Source: Paenibacillus sp. FSL H3-0469
Lineage (GTDB): Bacteria > Bacillota > Bacilli > Paenibacillales > Paenibacillaceae
DNA: 64,000 bases
Reading direction: 5' to 3'
Assembly (NCBI RefSeq): GCF_038051945.1
Contig: NZ_CP150302.1
Coordinates: forward strand, 4,154,001 to 4,218,000
Translations under genes and position numbers: made by a program
Part shown: positions 16,399 to 24,097 of the stretch, piece after piece
Position numbering within the stretch: position 1 is the first letter of the stretch
Layout of the letters: each line of letters starts with the position of its first letter
The notes under the pieces: model-generated
What the model was told of the DNA's origin: nothing
The model's input: only the letters and a program-made list of their open reading frames with translations
The model's database searches: none

Positions 16399-17439
16399 AT
16401 GACAACCAGAACAACTATACTGCTGTCTCTGCTAGGACTGGCCCTGACCGCTACGGCGGGCGGTAATGCCCATGCAGATGCAGCACCCTCACCCCAGCCC
16501 ATCTCCATTTACCTGGACGGGCAGCAGCTTCAGCCGGAGACCCGGCCGCTGAACATCAGCGGGACTGTACTGGTTCCCATGCGGGGGCTGTTCGAGGCCC
16601 AGGGGGCTGAGCTCTCCTGGAACAACGCAAGCAAGACCGTAACTGCCGTCAAAGGCGGCACTGCACTTACCTATACCTTAGGCTCGTCCACTGCTCTGCT
16701 GAACGGGAAGACCACCCAGCTGGCGGTACCGGGACAACTATCGCAAGGCTACAGTATGATTCCCCTGCGCTTCGTCAGTGAAGCCCTGGGCAGCGAGGTG
16801 AGCTGGGAGCCGGCTTCGGGCTCTGTCCTTATCTCCTCGGCGTCCGCCTATGAGACCTCGGTCACCTGGGGGGTCAACCTGCGCAGCACCCCGGATGCCG
16901 GGAGCAGCGCCACCAGTCTGGGCCTGCTGCCCGCCGGAAGCAAGGTCCATGTCATCCGTGAGGTTAATGCCCTCTGGCTGGAGGTTCGGACCACAGATCA
17001 TATGAGAGGATATGTATCTTCCAAGCCGAAATTCACGGATTACAGAAGCCCTTCCCTGCTGCAGAAGCAAGGGGAAGCCCTGATTGCTTCAGGTAAGAAA
17101 TACCTGAATACCCCTTATGAATTCGGCGCTTCTCCGAACCAGACGAATACGTTCGACTGTTCTTCTTTTGTGAAGCGTGTATTCGGGGATACGCTTGGGA
17201 TTGAGCTTCCCCGCGTCTCTTACGATCAGGCAGATGAAGGCCGGAAGGTTGGCCTGGACGAGCTGCGCACCGGAGATCTGCTCTTCTTCACCGCCAGGGG
17301 TCTCGACATCGGACATGTAGCCATCTACGCCGGAAATAACCGGATACTGCATACCTACTCCAAGGAGCAGGGTGTACATATGGAGGATTTCAGCAGCAAG
17401 TGGAAGCAGCGGTTTGTTACCGCGCGGCGGATTCTATAG
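16399..17439 (+). CDS. Secreted NlpC/P60 cell-wall hydrolase with stalk and SH3 domains
   Basis: A 346-residue exported enzyme: signal peptide (to about residue 27, NAHADA), a stalk/copper amine oxidase N-like domain (about 35-150, TVLVPMRGLFEAQGA and YSMIPLRFVSEALG), a bacterial SH3 domain (about 153-210, VNLRSTPDAGS) and a C-terminal NlpC/P60 peptidase (about 222-346). The catalytic Cys is in NTFDCSSFV, the His in DIGHVAIYAG, and a third polar residue is supplied by HTYS. Such enzymes cut gamma-D-Glu-diamino acid bonds in peptidoglycan stems. AGGTGAT stands before the ATG. A TGCCAA/TTGGCA inverted repeat lies at 16317-16331 upstream. Monocistronic as far as can be seen. Confidence 0.88.
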   Translation: MTTRTTILLSLLGLALTATAGGNAHADAAPSPQPISIYLDGQQLQPETRPLNISGTVLVPMRGLFEAQGAELSWNNASKTVTAVKGGTALTYTLGSSTALLNGKTTQLAVPGQLSQGYSMIPLRFVSEALGSEVSWEPASGSVLISSASAYETSVTWGVNLRSTPDAGSSATSLGLLPAGSKVHVIREVNALWLEVRTTDHMRGYVSSKPKFTDYRSPSLLQKQGEALIASGKKYLNTPYEFGASPNQTNTFDCSSFVKRVFGDTLGIELPRVSYDQADEGRKVGLDELRTGDLLFFTARGLDIGHVAIYAGNNRILHTYSKEQGVHMEDFSSKWKQRFVTARRIL

Positions 17440-17534
17440 CGGGGAGAGAAAGCGGGAATTCAGCGGTCCCCTGTAACAGTTGGATTTTCTACACTTGCTG
17501 CCTAAGCAAATGTCGCATTCAGGAGTAACAGTTG

Positions 17535-17565
17535 GAAAAAAGGCACTTAATCTGACAAGTGCCTT
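17535..17565 (-). terminator. Terminator after the phnA-like gene
   Basis: Perfect 9-bp stem AAGGCACTT/AAGTGCCTT with an 8-nt loop, followed on the minus strand by TTTTTCC. It lies 30 bp after the phnA-like stop. Confidence 0.8.
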
Positions 17566-17594
17566 ATTTCCATCTCTTCCGCATCAGCTTCATG

Positions 17595-17936
17595 CTAGGC
17601 CTTGCGCACAAACTCCGATTTCAGCTTCATTGCGCCGAACCCGTCGATTTTACAATCGATATCATGGTCGCCGTCCACCAGACGGATATTCTTCACCTTC
17701 GTGCCTATCTTCAGAACGGACGAGCTGCCTTTGACCTTGAGATCTTTAATCACCGTTACGGTGTCTCCGTCAGCCAGGACATTGCCGTTAGCATCCTTCA
17801 CTACCTTCTCATCCTCGCCGCTTGCGCCCGCTGCATCCAGAGACCACTCATGGGCACACTCCGGGCAGACCAGCAGCGCTCCATCCTCATAGGTATACAC
17901 AGAGCCACACTGCGGGCAATTCGGTAATTCATTCAT
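17595..17936 (-). CDS. PhnA/YjdM family zinc-ribbon protein
   Basis: A 113-residue protein. The N-terminal zinc ribbon has two Cys pairs (CPQCGS and CPECAHEW), followed by the family core with NGNVLADGDTVTVIKDLKVKG and DGDHDIDCKIDGFGAMKLKSEFVRK. The family was named for E. coli phnA (now yjdM), but a role in phosphonate use is not established; some relatives hydrolyse phosphonoacetate. The length is normal for the family. It is a single-gene unit with its own terminator. AT-rich DNA precedes the ATG. Confidence 0.9.
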   Translation of the reverse strand: MNELPNCPQCGSVYTYEDGALLVCPECAHEWSLDAAGASGEDEKVVKDANGNVLADGDTVTVIKDLKVKGSSSVLKIGTKVKNIRLVDGDHDIDCKIDGFGAMKLKSEFVRKA

Positions 17937-18085
17937 TGATTAATAATCTCCATTTCTGCTTAATGCATGTTGTATTGGGTAAGTCTGCTTTATTTTAGCA
18001 TATTCCTGCGCATGGTAGTTGAATAGTTCATATAATTATATTAATATCTAATTAGATATATAATTAATTTTAAGCGGGTGATGAT

Positions 18086-18571
18086 ATGATTTGGTTAGAA
18101 CCAGTACTGGACCCGTTAGCGCCGGAGAGTCTGGATATTCAGGCCTCCATCCTGAACTCTCAGCCTGAATTCAACCAGATGGTCCTGCATAAGGCGTTTC
18201 TGGAGCCCCTGGAGCTGGAGGAGGAGAACCGCAACAACCTCACTATGGGGGAGAAAATGCTATACATCAGAAGCCATGACCGGATTGCCGGTCTGATCAC
18301 CTACCTGCCTGACTATAGCGCGGATCATTATCCGTGGATCGGCCTGCTGGTGATTCACCGGCAATACAGCCGGCAGGGGATCGGAAAAACCGCCGTACAT
18401 GAGCTGGAGCGAATGTTCAGGAATCATAGCCTCAGCGCCGTCAGACTAGCCGTTCAGCTGGAGAACAAGGCCGGGGAGGCCTTCTGGACCCGAAACGGGT
18501 TCGCCCCGGTCAGAAGAGCGACCGATAACCACAATAACGAAGTGGATGTTTACGAGAAGCAGTTTAGATGA
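18086..18571 (+). CDS. GNAT family N-acetyltransferase
   Basis: A 161-residue acetyltransferase. The acetyl-CoA site is visible as GLLVIHRQYSRQGIGKTAVHELERMF (the Q/R-x-x-G-x-G/A pattern in RQGIGK, near residue 100), followed by LAVQLENKAGEAFWTRNGFAPVRR, the typical beta5-alpha4 segment. The acceptor substrate cannot be predicted. GGGTGATGAT precedes the start. An AT-rich stretch with several TAATTA-like boxes lies upstream and probably holds the promoter. It is followed 63 bp later by the catalase-like gene on the same strand. Confidence 0.82.
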   Translation: MIWLEPVLDPLAPESLDIQASILNSQPEFNQMVLHKAFLEPLELEEENRNNLTMGEKMLYIRSHDRIAGLITYLPDYSADHYPWIGLLVIHRQYSRQGIGKTAVHELERMFRNHSLSAVRLAVQLENKAGEAFWTRNGFAPVRRATDNHNNEVDVYEKQFR

Positions 18572-18634
18572 ATGGCCGGTGTGGTAAGAATTAGGATGTA
18601 GATTATTCCATTTCAATGGATATGCGGGAGGGGT

Positions 18635-19615
18635 ATGAGCGTGAATGAGGGCAAGAATGAAGCTGAACTGGACGGACAACTGCCGGCAGGGGAGCAAGCT
18701 GCGGCTGAAGGGCTGGCCGCCGAGGCGGTAGACGCGATCGAGAACCTGTCCGGTGTCCATCCCGGATACCGCCGTGCCCATGCGGCGGGAGTCTGCTGCC
18801 GCGGCTTCTTCCGGCCTAGCGGACTGGGAAAGGAATTCACGGAGGCGGAACACCTGCAGGAGCAGCAGGTGAACGCCATTATCCGCTTCTCGGGGAGCTC
18901 GACCGATCCGGCACTGGCGGATCTGCTCTCTCCTGCCAAGGGAATGGCTGTCCAATTCATCCTGCCGGATGGCGAGGTTACAAATCTGGTTGGAGTGAGC
19001 GTCCCTGTCTTTTTTGCCCGGACTCCTGAGTCCTTCATCGACATTGTACATATGGCCCACCGGCTGCGGACCGGGACACTCGGACCGATTGAGCTGATGA
19101 AGGAGATTGTCAGCCACTTCAGCGAGAGCAAGGAGGCCCTGCTCGCAGTGCGGCGGCTGATGCCGCCTGCCAGCTATGCCGAATGTCATTACTACTGCAT
19201 ACATGCTTATGTGCTGGTCAATGCCGAAGGCAGGCAACAGCCTGTCCGGTTCGAGTGGGTTCCCGAGAAGGGCGTGCGCACACTGACGCTGGAAGAGGCT
19301 GCGCAGCAGCCGGACCGCTATCTGGAGGAGGAGCTGGAGCTGCGCCTGAAGGATGAACCGGCCATTTTCCAGCTTGTCGCCGTTCTGGGCGAGGAAGGCG
19401 ATGCTACGGACGATCCCACGCGCGCCTGGCCCGAAGAGCGCCGCAGAATCGATCTCGGCCGGCTGCATATTTCCGAGATCTACCCCGATCCGAAGTATCT
19501 GCTCATGGACCCTACGATCCTTACAACCGGCATGCTTCTCTCGGATGACCCGATTCTGAGGTTCCGCAGCGCGGCCTACGCCGAATCTTATGGACGGCGG
19601 ATCGAAGGAAGATAG
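18635..19615 (+). CDS. Catalase-related haem peroxidase (SrpA-like)
   Basis: A 326-residue protein of the small, catalase-related family (full catalases are about 480-750). The distal His region is HPGYRRAHAAGVCCRGFF, then IIRFSGSSTD, KGMAVQFIL and NLVGVSVPVFFARTPESF, matching the catalase core. The proximal haem-ligand region near the C-terminus is PILRFRSAAYAESYGRRI, with the Arg-x-x-x-Tyr pattern. Such proteins act as peroxidases with organic substrates more than as catalases. ATG 18635 sits only three bases after GGGAGGGGT. GTG 18641, two codons later, has better spacing and may be the true start. A terminator follows at 19646. Confidence 0.82.
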   Translation: MSVNEGKNEAELDGQLPAGEQAAAEGLAAEAVDAIENLSGVHPGYRRAHAAGVCCRGFFRPSGLGKEFTEAEHLQEQQVNAIIRFSGSSTDPALADLLSPAKGMAVQFILPDGEVTNLVGVSVPVFFARTPESFIDIVHMAHRLRTGTLGPIELMKEIVSHFSESKEALLAVRRLMPPASYAECHYYCIHAYVLVNAEGRQQPVRFEWVPEKGVRTLTLEEAAQQPDRYLEEELELRLKDEPAIFQLVAVLGEEGDATDDPTRAWPEERRRIDLGRLHISEIYPDPKYLLMDPTILTTGMLLSDDPILRFRSAAYAESYGRRIEGR

Positions 19616-19645
19616 CCGCTGCCTGCTGCGGCAGATATATCGCTC

Positions 19646-19680
19646 AGCGCCAAAGGGACACTGCGCCCTTTGGCGCTTTT
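19646..19680 (+). terminator. Terminator after the catalase-like gene
   Basis: Stem AGCGCCAAAGGG/CCCTTTGGCGCT with a short loop, followed by TTTT, 31 bp after the stop. Confidence 0.85.
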
Positions 19681-19745
19681 GATTCAAACGCTATACTTAG
19701 TTGGTTAATGGATATTAATCCGGTTACAACAGAGAGGAGTGCAGT

Positions 19746-20633
19746 ATGCAGCAGGCCATGGTCATCATGAACCCGTCGTCGGGCAAGGCAGAGGCGCGGG
19801 ATTGTATCCAAGCAGCGGAAGAGGTGCTGCAAGGTGCAGGATATCAGGTTACCGTCCAGGAGACCACAGGGGAAGGAGACGCAACCGCCTTCTGCGTTCA
19901 GGCCTGCGCCGAGTGTTATGATCTGGTGGTTGCCATTGGAGGAGACGGCACACTCCACGAGACGATGAACGGCCTCACAGATCAGCAGCACCGCCCCACA
20001 CTTGGCATTGTGCCGATGGGCACCGTCAATGATTTCGCCCGCGCGCTACAGATTCCGCTTGTTCCTGAAGAGGCAATCCAGAGCCTGGCTTCGCCACGGA
20101 CCCGAAGAGTCGATATGGGCCGGCTGAATGACCGGCTGTTCGTCAATGTGGTGGCCGCAGGCTCTCTGGCAGGCTCCCTCTCCTCGGTTAGCTCCGAAGA
20201 CAAGAGCCGGCTCGGGTTCCTTGCTTATCTAAAGGAGGGCATTAAGGAGTTGGCCAGCAATACTGCACATACCCTGACGATTACTCACGACGGGGAGATC
20301 TGGGAAGGCTCCTCCCCGCTGTTCATTGCTGCGCTGACGAATTCCGTCGGCGGCTTCGAGAAGCTTGCCCCCGCTGCCGCTGTAGATGACGGCCTGCTCC
20401 ATTGCTTCATCGTCAAAGACCTGCACTTGCTGAATTCCGTTACGGTCAGCATCTCCCTGCTGCTAGGCAATCTGCGGAATCATAAGGATGTCATCTACTT
20501 TACAGCCAAGGAGGTCTCCGTCCGCTCCACCGAGCCGGTACAGACGAATGTGGACGGCGAGCAGGGTCCGCCGCTGCCGATCCGCTTAAGCACCATTCCG
20601 CGCCATATTCAGGTCGTGGTGCCGGAGGACTGA
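19746..20633 (+). CDS. Diacylglycerol/lipid kinase (DagK/YegS family)
   Basis: A 295-residue kinase with the DAGK catalytic domain at the N-terminus. MVIMNPSSGKAEA is the nucleotide-binding start, VVAIGGDGTLHETMNGL near residue 60 holds the GGDGT motif, and GIVPMGTVNDFARAL near 90 holds the second conserved loop. The C-terminal beta-sandwich ends in EVSVRSTEPVQTNVDGEQGP, which is typical. It phosphorylates diacylglycerol or a similar lipid with ATP, recycling lipid from wall polymer synthesis. GAGAGGAG stands 7 nt before the ATG. It has its own terminator upstream and is convergent with the APH gene. Confidence 0.9.
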   Translation: MQQAMVIMNPSSGKAEARDCIQAAEEVLQGAGYQVTVQETTGEGDATAFCVQACAECYDLVVAIGGDGTLHETMNGLTDQQHRPTLGIVPMGTVNDFARALQIPLVPEEAIQSLASPRTRRVDMGRLNDRLFVNVVAAGSLAGSLSSVSSEDKSRLGFLAYLKEGIKELASNTAHTLTITHDGEIWEGSSPLFIAALTNSVGGFEKLAPAAAVDDGLLHCFIVKDLHLLNSVTVSISLLLGNLRNHKDVIYFTAKEVSVRSTEPVQTNVDGEQGPPLPIRLSTIPRHIQVVVPED

Positions 20634-20695
20634 TCAGCCCGGACAACTCAGGCGTTCCAAGCTACAAAGTACAAGCACCAGCAAAAGCATCTACC

Positions 20696-21571
20696 TTAGC
20701 GGATTCCATGCAGCTCTGCGAAGTCCTCATCCAGTGTCCATTCAAGACGTCTGACCCATTCACGCTGCACCTCCTTGGGCGCTATCTGCAGGCGGTGCAG
20801 GATATTCCATACCCTGTACAGACTCGCCGCCTTCATCTGGTGCGCAGTGAAGGATAACGGGTTAACAGACAGATAGCCCTGCATGAAGGCCGTGTTGAGC
20901 AGTACGGATTGTACGGGATAATGGTGCTTCGTGAACCAGCAGACCCAGGCTACATCATTCAGCGGGCTGCCCCATTCCGCCCATTCCCAGTCCAGCACAT
21001 GCAGCAGATCATCGGCTTCACAGAGCAGATTATGTACTCCGTAATCGCCATGGGTCAGGACCCAAGGAAGCTCTCCGGCCTCCGCAGCAGACAGAAGGTG
21101 AAGCGACTGCCTGCCGAGAGCGGCGGGGACGAATTCCAGCTTCTGAATCACCTCACTCAGTGCTGACCTGTTGCTGATCCGGATCTGTGTCTCTTGCGGC
21201 TGATAAGATCGGGAATGAATCTGGGCAGCCAGCAGCTGCCCCATTCTGCTGTAGATCCGCTCGGCTCTTGACCAGTCCCTGGCATCCAGAACGGATTGGG
21301 CGTTCCCGCCCTGCATGCAGTCCATAATGATGATGCGCATTCCGTCCATCTCTGCCACCTCATGCACCACCGGGGTATCACAGCTTCCCTGTACCAGCCG
21401 CATGACCTCAACCTCATTGAGCGTATCTTCATTGGACATATTTGTTATTTTGGCTACAAGCGGCGGCTCCGCCCCCGCCATCAGATAGGTGAGATTCGTA
21501 TATCCCCCTGTCAGCCGTTCCAGCCGGCAGGCATACCTTGCTTCCAGACCTCTGATGATGTTCTCAATCAT
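20696..21571 (-). CDS. Aminoglycoside phosphotransferase (APH) family kinase-like protein
   Basis: A 291-residue protein with the APH fold. The nucleotide-binding N-lobe has LTGGYTNLTYLM and a conserved Lys in PLVAKITNMS. The catalytic Brenner motif is LTHGDYGVHNLLCE, the metal-binding Asp is in VLDWEWAEWGSPLNDVAWV. The acceptor may be an antibiotic, choline-like molecule or other metabolite and cannot be named. GAGAGGGA lies 10 nt before the ATG at 21571. It is convergent with the DagK-like gene, with only 62 bp between them, and precedes nothing on its strand that looks co-transcribed. Confidence 0.82.
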   Translation of the reverse strand: MIENIIRGLEARYACRLERLTGGYTNLTYLMAGAEPPLVAKITNMSNEDTLNEVEVMRLVQGSCDTPVVHEVAEMDGMRIIIMDCMQGGNAQSVLDARDWSRAERIYSRMGQLLAAQIHSRSYQPQETQIRISNRSALSEVIQKLEFVPAALGRQSLHLLSAAEAGELPWVLTHGDYGVHNLLCEADDLLHVLDWEWAEWGSPLNDVAWVCWFTKHHYPVQSVLLNTAFMQGYLSVNPLSFTAHQMKAASLYRVWNILHRLQIAPKEVQREWVRRLEWTLDEDFAELHGIR

Positions 21572-21748
21572 GATATGATTCCCTCTCTTTTTCCTTCTGT
21601 AAGCCTTTATCCCAAGAATATCACATGCTCCAGTTAATTACAGGTTAAGGTATTCTGCACAGCAAAAAGACCGGCACGGGAAGTCTCAGCCAGTCTGTCT
21701 GTCCGGGTTATACCGCTCACCGGGCCGCTATGCCCCTGAAGGCAGCTC

Positions 21749-22234
21749 CTATTGCCGGGCCTGCGCGTACAGCTTATGCAGCAATACGATCTGGCCGATA
21801 TGATAGGCATTATGCGTCGCCGCATTGCTGATCAGCTCCCACCATGCCGCCGGCTCCGGGAACCCGTTCACCTGGTTTTCCAGCCCTTCCTCGGACAACA
21901 GGTCCTGCCAGGCCAGCATTGTGTCCACCAGTCTGCCGCGAAGCTCACCGAAGGAAGTATCCGCAGGAAGCACGAAGCTCAGACGATTATCGCCCACCGG
22001 AGGCACGGCATCCATATGCCCCTCCCGGTACCGGGTCTGCCAGGCTTCATTCCAGTACAGCAGATGAGCGGTAAGCTCGGCAATGCTGTACAGCCCTTGG
22101 CCGGGTTTCCAGAAGGCTTCCTCCTCTGTAACTTCCTCTGTTGCCTGCATATACGGCAGATGCCAGCTGGGGTCATTGGCGCCAGCCAGCAACTGATTGG
22201 CCAGCACATCCTTAGCATGAACCATTTGCTTCAC
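21749..22234 (-). CDS. DinB-like putative metal-dependent hydrolase/transferase
   Basis: A 161-residue four-helix-bundle protein. Its three putative metal ligands are the His in IAELTAHLLYWNEAW (about residue 56-60) and the pair in NAATHNAYHIGQIVLL (about 140-144), in DinB spacing. The DinB/YfiT superfamily includes thiol transferases (bacillithiol S-transferases) and many unassigned members. W-rich stretches (PAAWWEL) fit the fold. GGAG lies 7 nt before the ATG. It may be linked to the many oxidoreductase genes nearby through thiol chemistry, but nothing in the sequence proves that. Confidence 0.82.
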   Translation of the reverse strand: MKQMVHAKDVLANQLLAGANDPSWHLPYMQATEEVTEEEAFWKPGQGLYSIAELTAHLLYWNEAWQTRYREGHMDAVPPVGDNRLSFVLPADTSFGELRGRLVDTMLAWQDLLSEEGLENQVNGFPEPAAWWELISNAATHNAYHIGQIVLLHKLYAQARQ

Positions 22235-22403
22235 GCTCCTTTTTCCCTGAAAATATCACACTCCGGGCGGAATAAGCCAAGTAAACTTCTTGTATAAATA
22301 AAGTCACCCTGCAGGTGACGGATAATGGCGCTTTCTCTCACCAGCCGCTTGTAAGGAGCAGAATTGTTGCACTTTTTGCAGGATTCCTCTATAACTATTT
22401 CCT

Positions 22404-22442
22404 AAAAAAAAAAGTCCCCTCCCCTACCGGGAACGAGGACTT
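22404..22442 (-). terminator. Terminator after the YiiX-like gene
   Basis: On the minus strand, AAGTCCTC pairs with GAGGGGACTT (small bulge) around a C/G-rich loop and runs into ten T residues, directly after the stop at 22445. Confidence 0.8.
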
Positions 22443-22444
22443 CT

Positions 22445-22990
22445 CTACTGGCTGGAGGGCTTGTATTCGCTCAGCTTGCCGTAATAGACCAGATGCAGCC
22501 GGTCGCTCTGCCGGAAATCATCCGGGGTGACAAGCGCTGGCAGCTTGTTCCATAGCTTAATGCCCGAGCGCTCCAGAATCTCGGCAACGAACTGCGAACA
22601 GAAATACGAGTTACTGAACTCCACCGGCTCCTTGAGTGCAATACCGATGACGCCGAGGATATTGTAGAGATACTTCTGGCGGCTGCGGATGAAGACCTGG
22701 AGCACCCGCTTCATTTTCTCAACCTCACGGTCCGTAACCTGAAGCTCGTAGATGACGCAAGTCGTCTCTGGATATTTACTGTAGGTACCTGTGCGGATAT
22801 CCTCCTTCACGAACCCGCCGTTCAGCGGATTGGCCGGATGCTTCCTTCCAAAGCTATATAGCTCGGACAGCTCCCTGTTAAACGAGATCGAGGCATGATT
22901 ATACGGCGCTTTGGTATACCCCTGAATGAGCTTCGTGAACAGCGTTCCCGTATTGGTGAGCATGATGTACACCGATGGATCTGCTGACAT
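22445..22990 (-). CDS. YiiX/YaeF-like permuted papain-fold (NlpC/P60 superfamily) enzyme
   Basis: A 181-residue soluble protein of the circularly permuted NlpC/P60 group. The His comes first (KAPYNHASISFNREL, about residue 31) and the nucleophilic Cys later (NSYFCSQFVAEILERSG, about 134), the reverse of classical NlpC/P60 order. Members are amidases or acyltransferases acting on lipids or peptides; this one has no signal peptide, so a cytoplasmic or membrane-face role is likely. GGGGA stands 9 nt before the ATG. Its divergent neighbour is the CdsA-like gene, which would fit lipid chemistry but does not prove it. Confidence 0.78.
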   Translation of the reverse strand: MSADPSVYIMLTNTGTLFTKLIQGYTKAPYNHASISFNRELSELYSFGRKHPANPLNGGFVKEDIRTGTYSKYPETTCVIYELQVTDREVEKMKRVLQVFIRSRQKYLYNILGVIGIALKEPVEFSNSYFCSQFVAEILERSGIKLWNKLPALVTPDDFRQSDRLHLVYYGKLSEYKPSSQ

Positions 22991-23108
22991 TTACAATATT
23001 TCCCCTTATCAAGTCAGTTGTTTTACTTCATAATAAGCTGGACGCTCTGTCTATTTTAGCATAAAATCCCTATATTGAAATGATACCCGAGACAAGTTGG
23101 TGATTGTA

Positions 23109-24023
23109 ATGAACCGTTCTTTATTCACACTAGTTCTAATCTTTGCAGCTCTATCGGTGATCCATGTGCTGTATCTTGTGGTAAGCAGACTACAGAAGGA
23201 CAAGGATTATACCGGAATCGGCTTCCGCATCCGAACCTGGTGGGGCATGCTGTTCATCTTCTGCCTGGCTACCCTGTCCAACGCCCTGGTGTCCCTGCTG
23301 TCCCTGATGGTCCTGAGCTTCTTCGCCCTTAAGGAATACTTCTCCATGATCCGCACCCGAAAAGCAGACCGCAGGCTGTTCCTCTGGGCATACCTGTCCA
23401 TTCCGCTGCAATTCTACTGGATCTACATTGAGTGGTACGGGATGTTCATTATTTTCATTCCGGTCTATGTGTTCCTGCTGCTGCCGCTTCCCCGGCTGAT
23501 CAACAAAGGCACGCTAGGCTTCCTGCGCAGTGTCAGCGCAACCCAGTGGGGACTGATGCTGATGGTATTCGGGCTCAGCCATCTGGCTTACTTCCAGTTC
23601 GCCACTCCGGAGTACGGGGCAGGTCTGGTCCTCTTCCTGGTGGTGCTGACTCAGCTCAATGATGCCATTCACTATCTGGCTTCGATCTATTTCGGCAAAC
23701 ACCGGATCGTTCCGACCGCGAATCCCCATCTGACCTGGGAAGGCTTCGTCTGCGCGTTCGTGGTGACTACAGCAGTCTCGTACCTGAGCTATTCTCATCT
23801 TACACCGCTGAATCCGGCCTTTGGCTATCTCTCCGGCATGCTGATCAGTCTCAGCGGCTTCTTCGGCAGCCTGACAGTCTCCGTACTCAAGCGGGATCTG
23901 CTGATCGGGGATGACGACAAATTCGCAGCGCTGCAAAAAAGCTACCTGAGCCGCGTAGACAGTCTTGCCTACACCGCACCGGTATTCTTCCATGTCATCC
24001 GCTACTATTTCGACTTCATGTAG
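23109..24023 (+). CDS. CdsA-like phosphatidate cytidylyltransferase family membrane protein
   Basis: A 304-residue protein with about eight hydrophobic segments. The C-terminal signature region reads GSLTVSVLKRDLLIGDDDKF, then LSRVDSLAYTAPVFF. This resembles the CDP-diacylglycerol synthase signature (S-x-x-KR-x4-KD ... G-x-x-DR-x-D) but is degenerate, lacking the KD and the HGG. TQLNDAIHYLASIYFGKH matches the internal N/D-rich loop. It is a CdsA paralogue seen in Firmicutes rather than the main enzyme. The ATG at 23109 was preferred over a TTG at 23097 because GGTGAT sits just upstream. Confidence 0.75.
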   Translation: MNRSLFTLVLIFAALSVIHVLYLVVSRLQKDKDYTGIGFRIRTWWGMLFIFCLATLSNALVSLLSLMVLSFFALKEYFSMIRTRKADRRLFLWAYLSIPLQFYWIYIEWYGMFIIFIPVYVFLLLPLPRLINKGTLGFLRSVSATQWGLMLMVFGLSHLAYFQFATPEYGAGLVLFLVVLTQLNDAIHYLASIYFGKHRIVPTANPHLTWEGFVCAFVVTTAVSYLSYSHLTPLNPAFGYLSGMLISLSGFFGSLTVSVLKRDLLIGDDDKFAALQKSYLSRVDSLAYTAPVFFHVIRYYFDFM

Positions 24024-24048
24024 CCGCTGATCACACTTAATATTGTGC

Positions 24049-24085
24049 AAAAATAGAGACTATCCGCTAATGGATAGTCTCTTCT
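24049..24085. terminator. Bidirectional terminator between convergent genes
   Basis: Perfect 11-bp stem AGAGACTATCC/GGATAGTCTCT with a six-base loop, A-rich on the left and T-rich on the right. It serves the CdsA-like gene (plus) and the beta-helix lipoprotein gene (minus). Confidence 0.85.
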
Positions 24086-24097
24086 ATACTGTCCCGC

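Noticed and set aside
18446..19687. A 413-codon minus-strand frame opposite the catalase-like gene
   Set aside because: No RBS or motifs, and it spans the GNAT end, the catalase-like gene and a terminator; the plus-strand genes are well supported.
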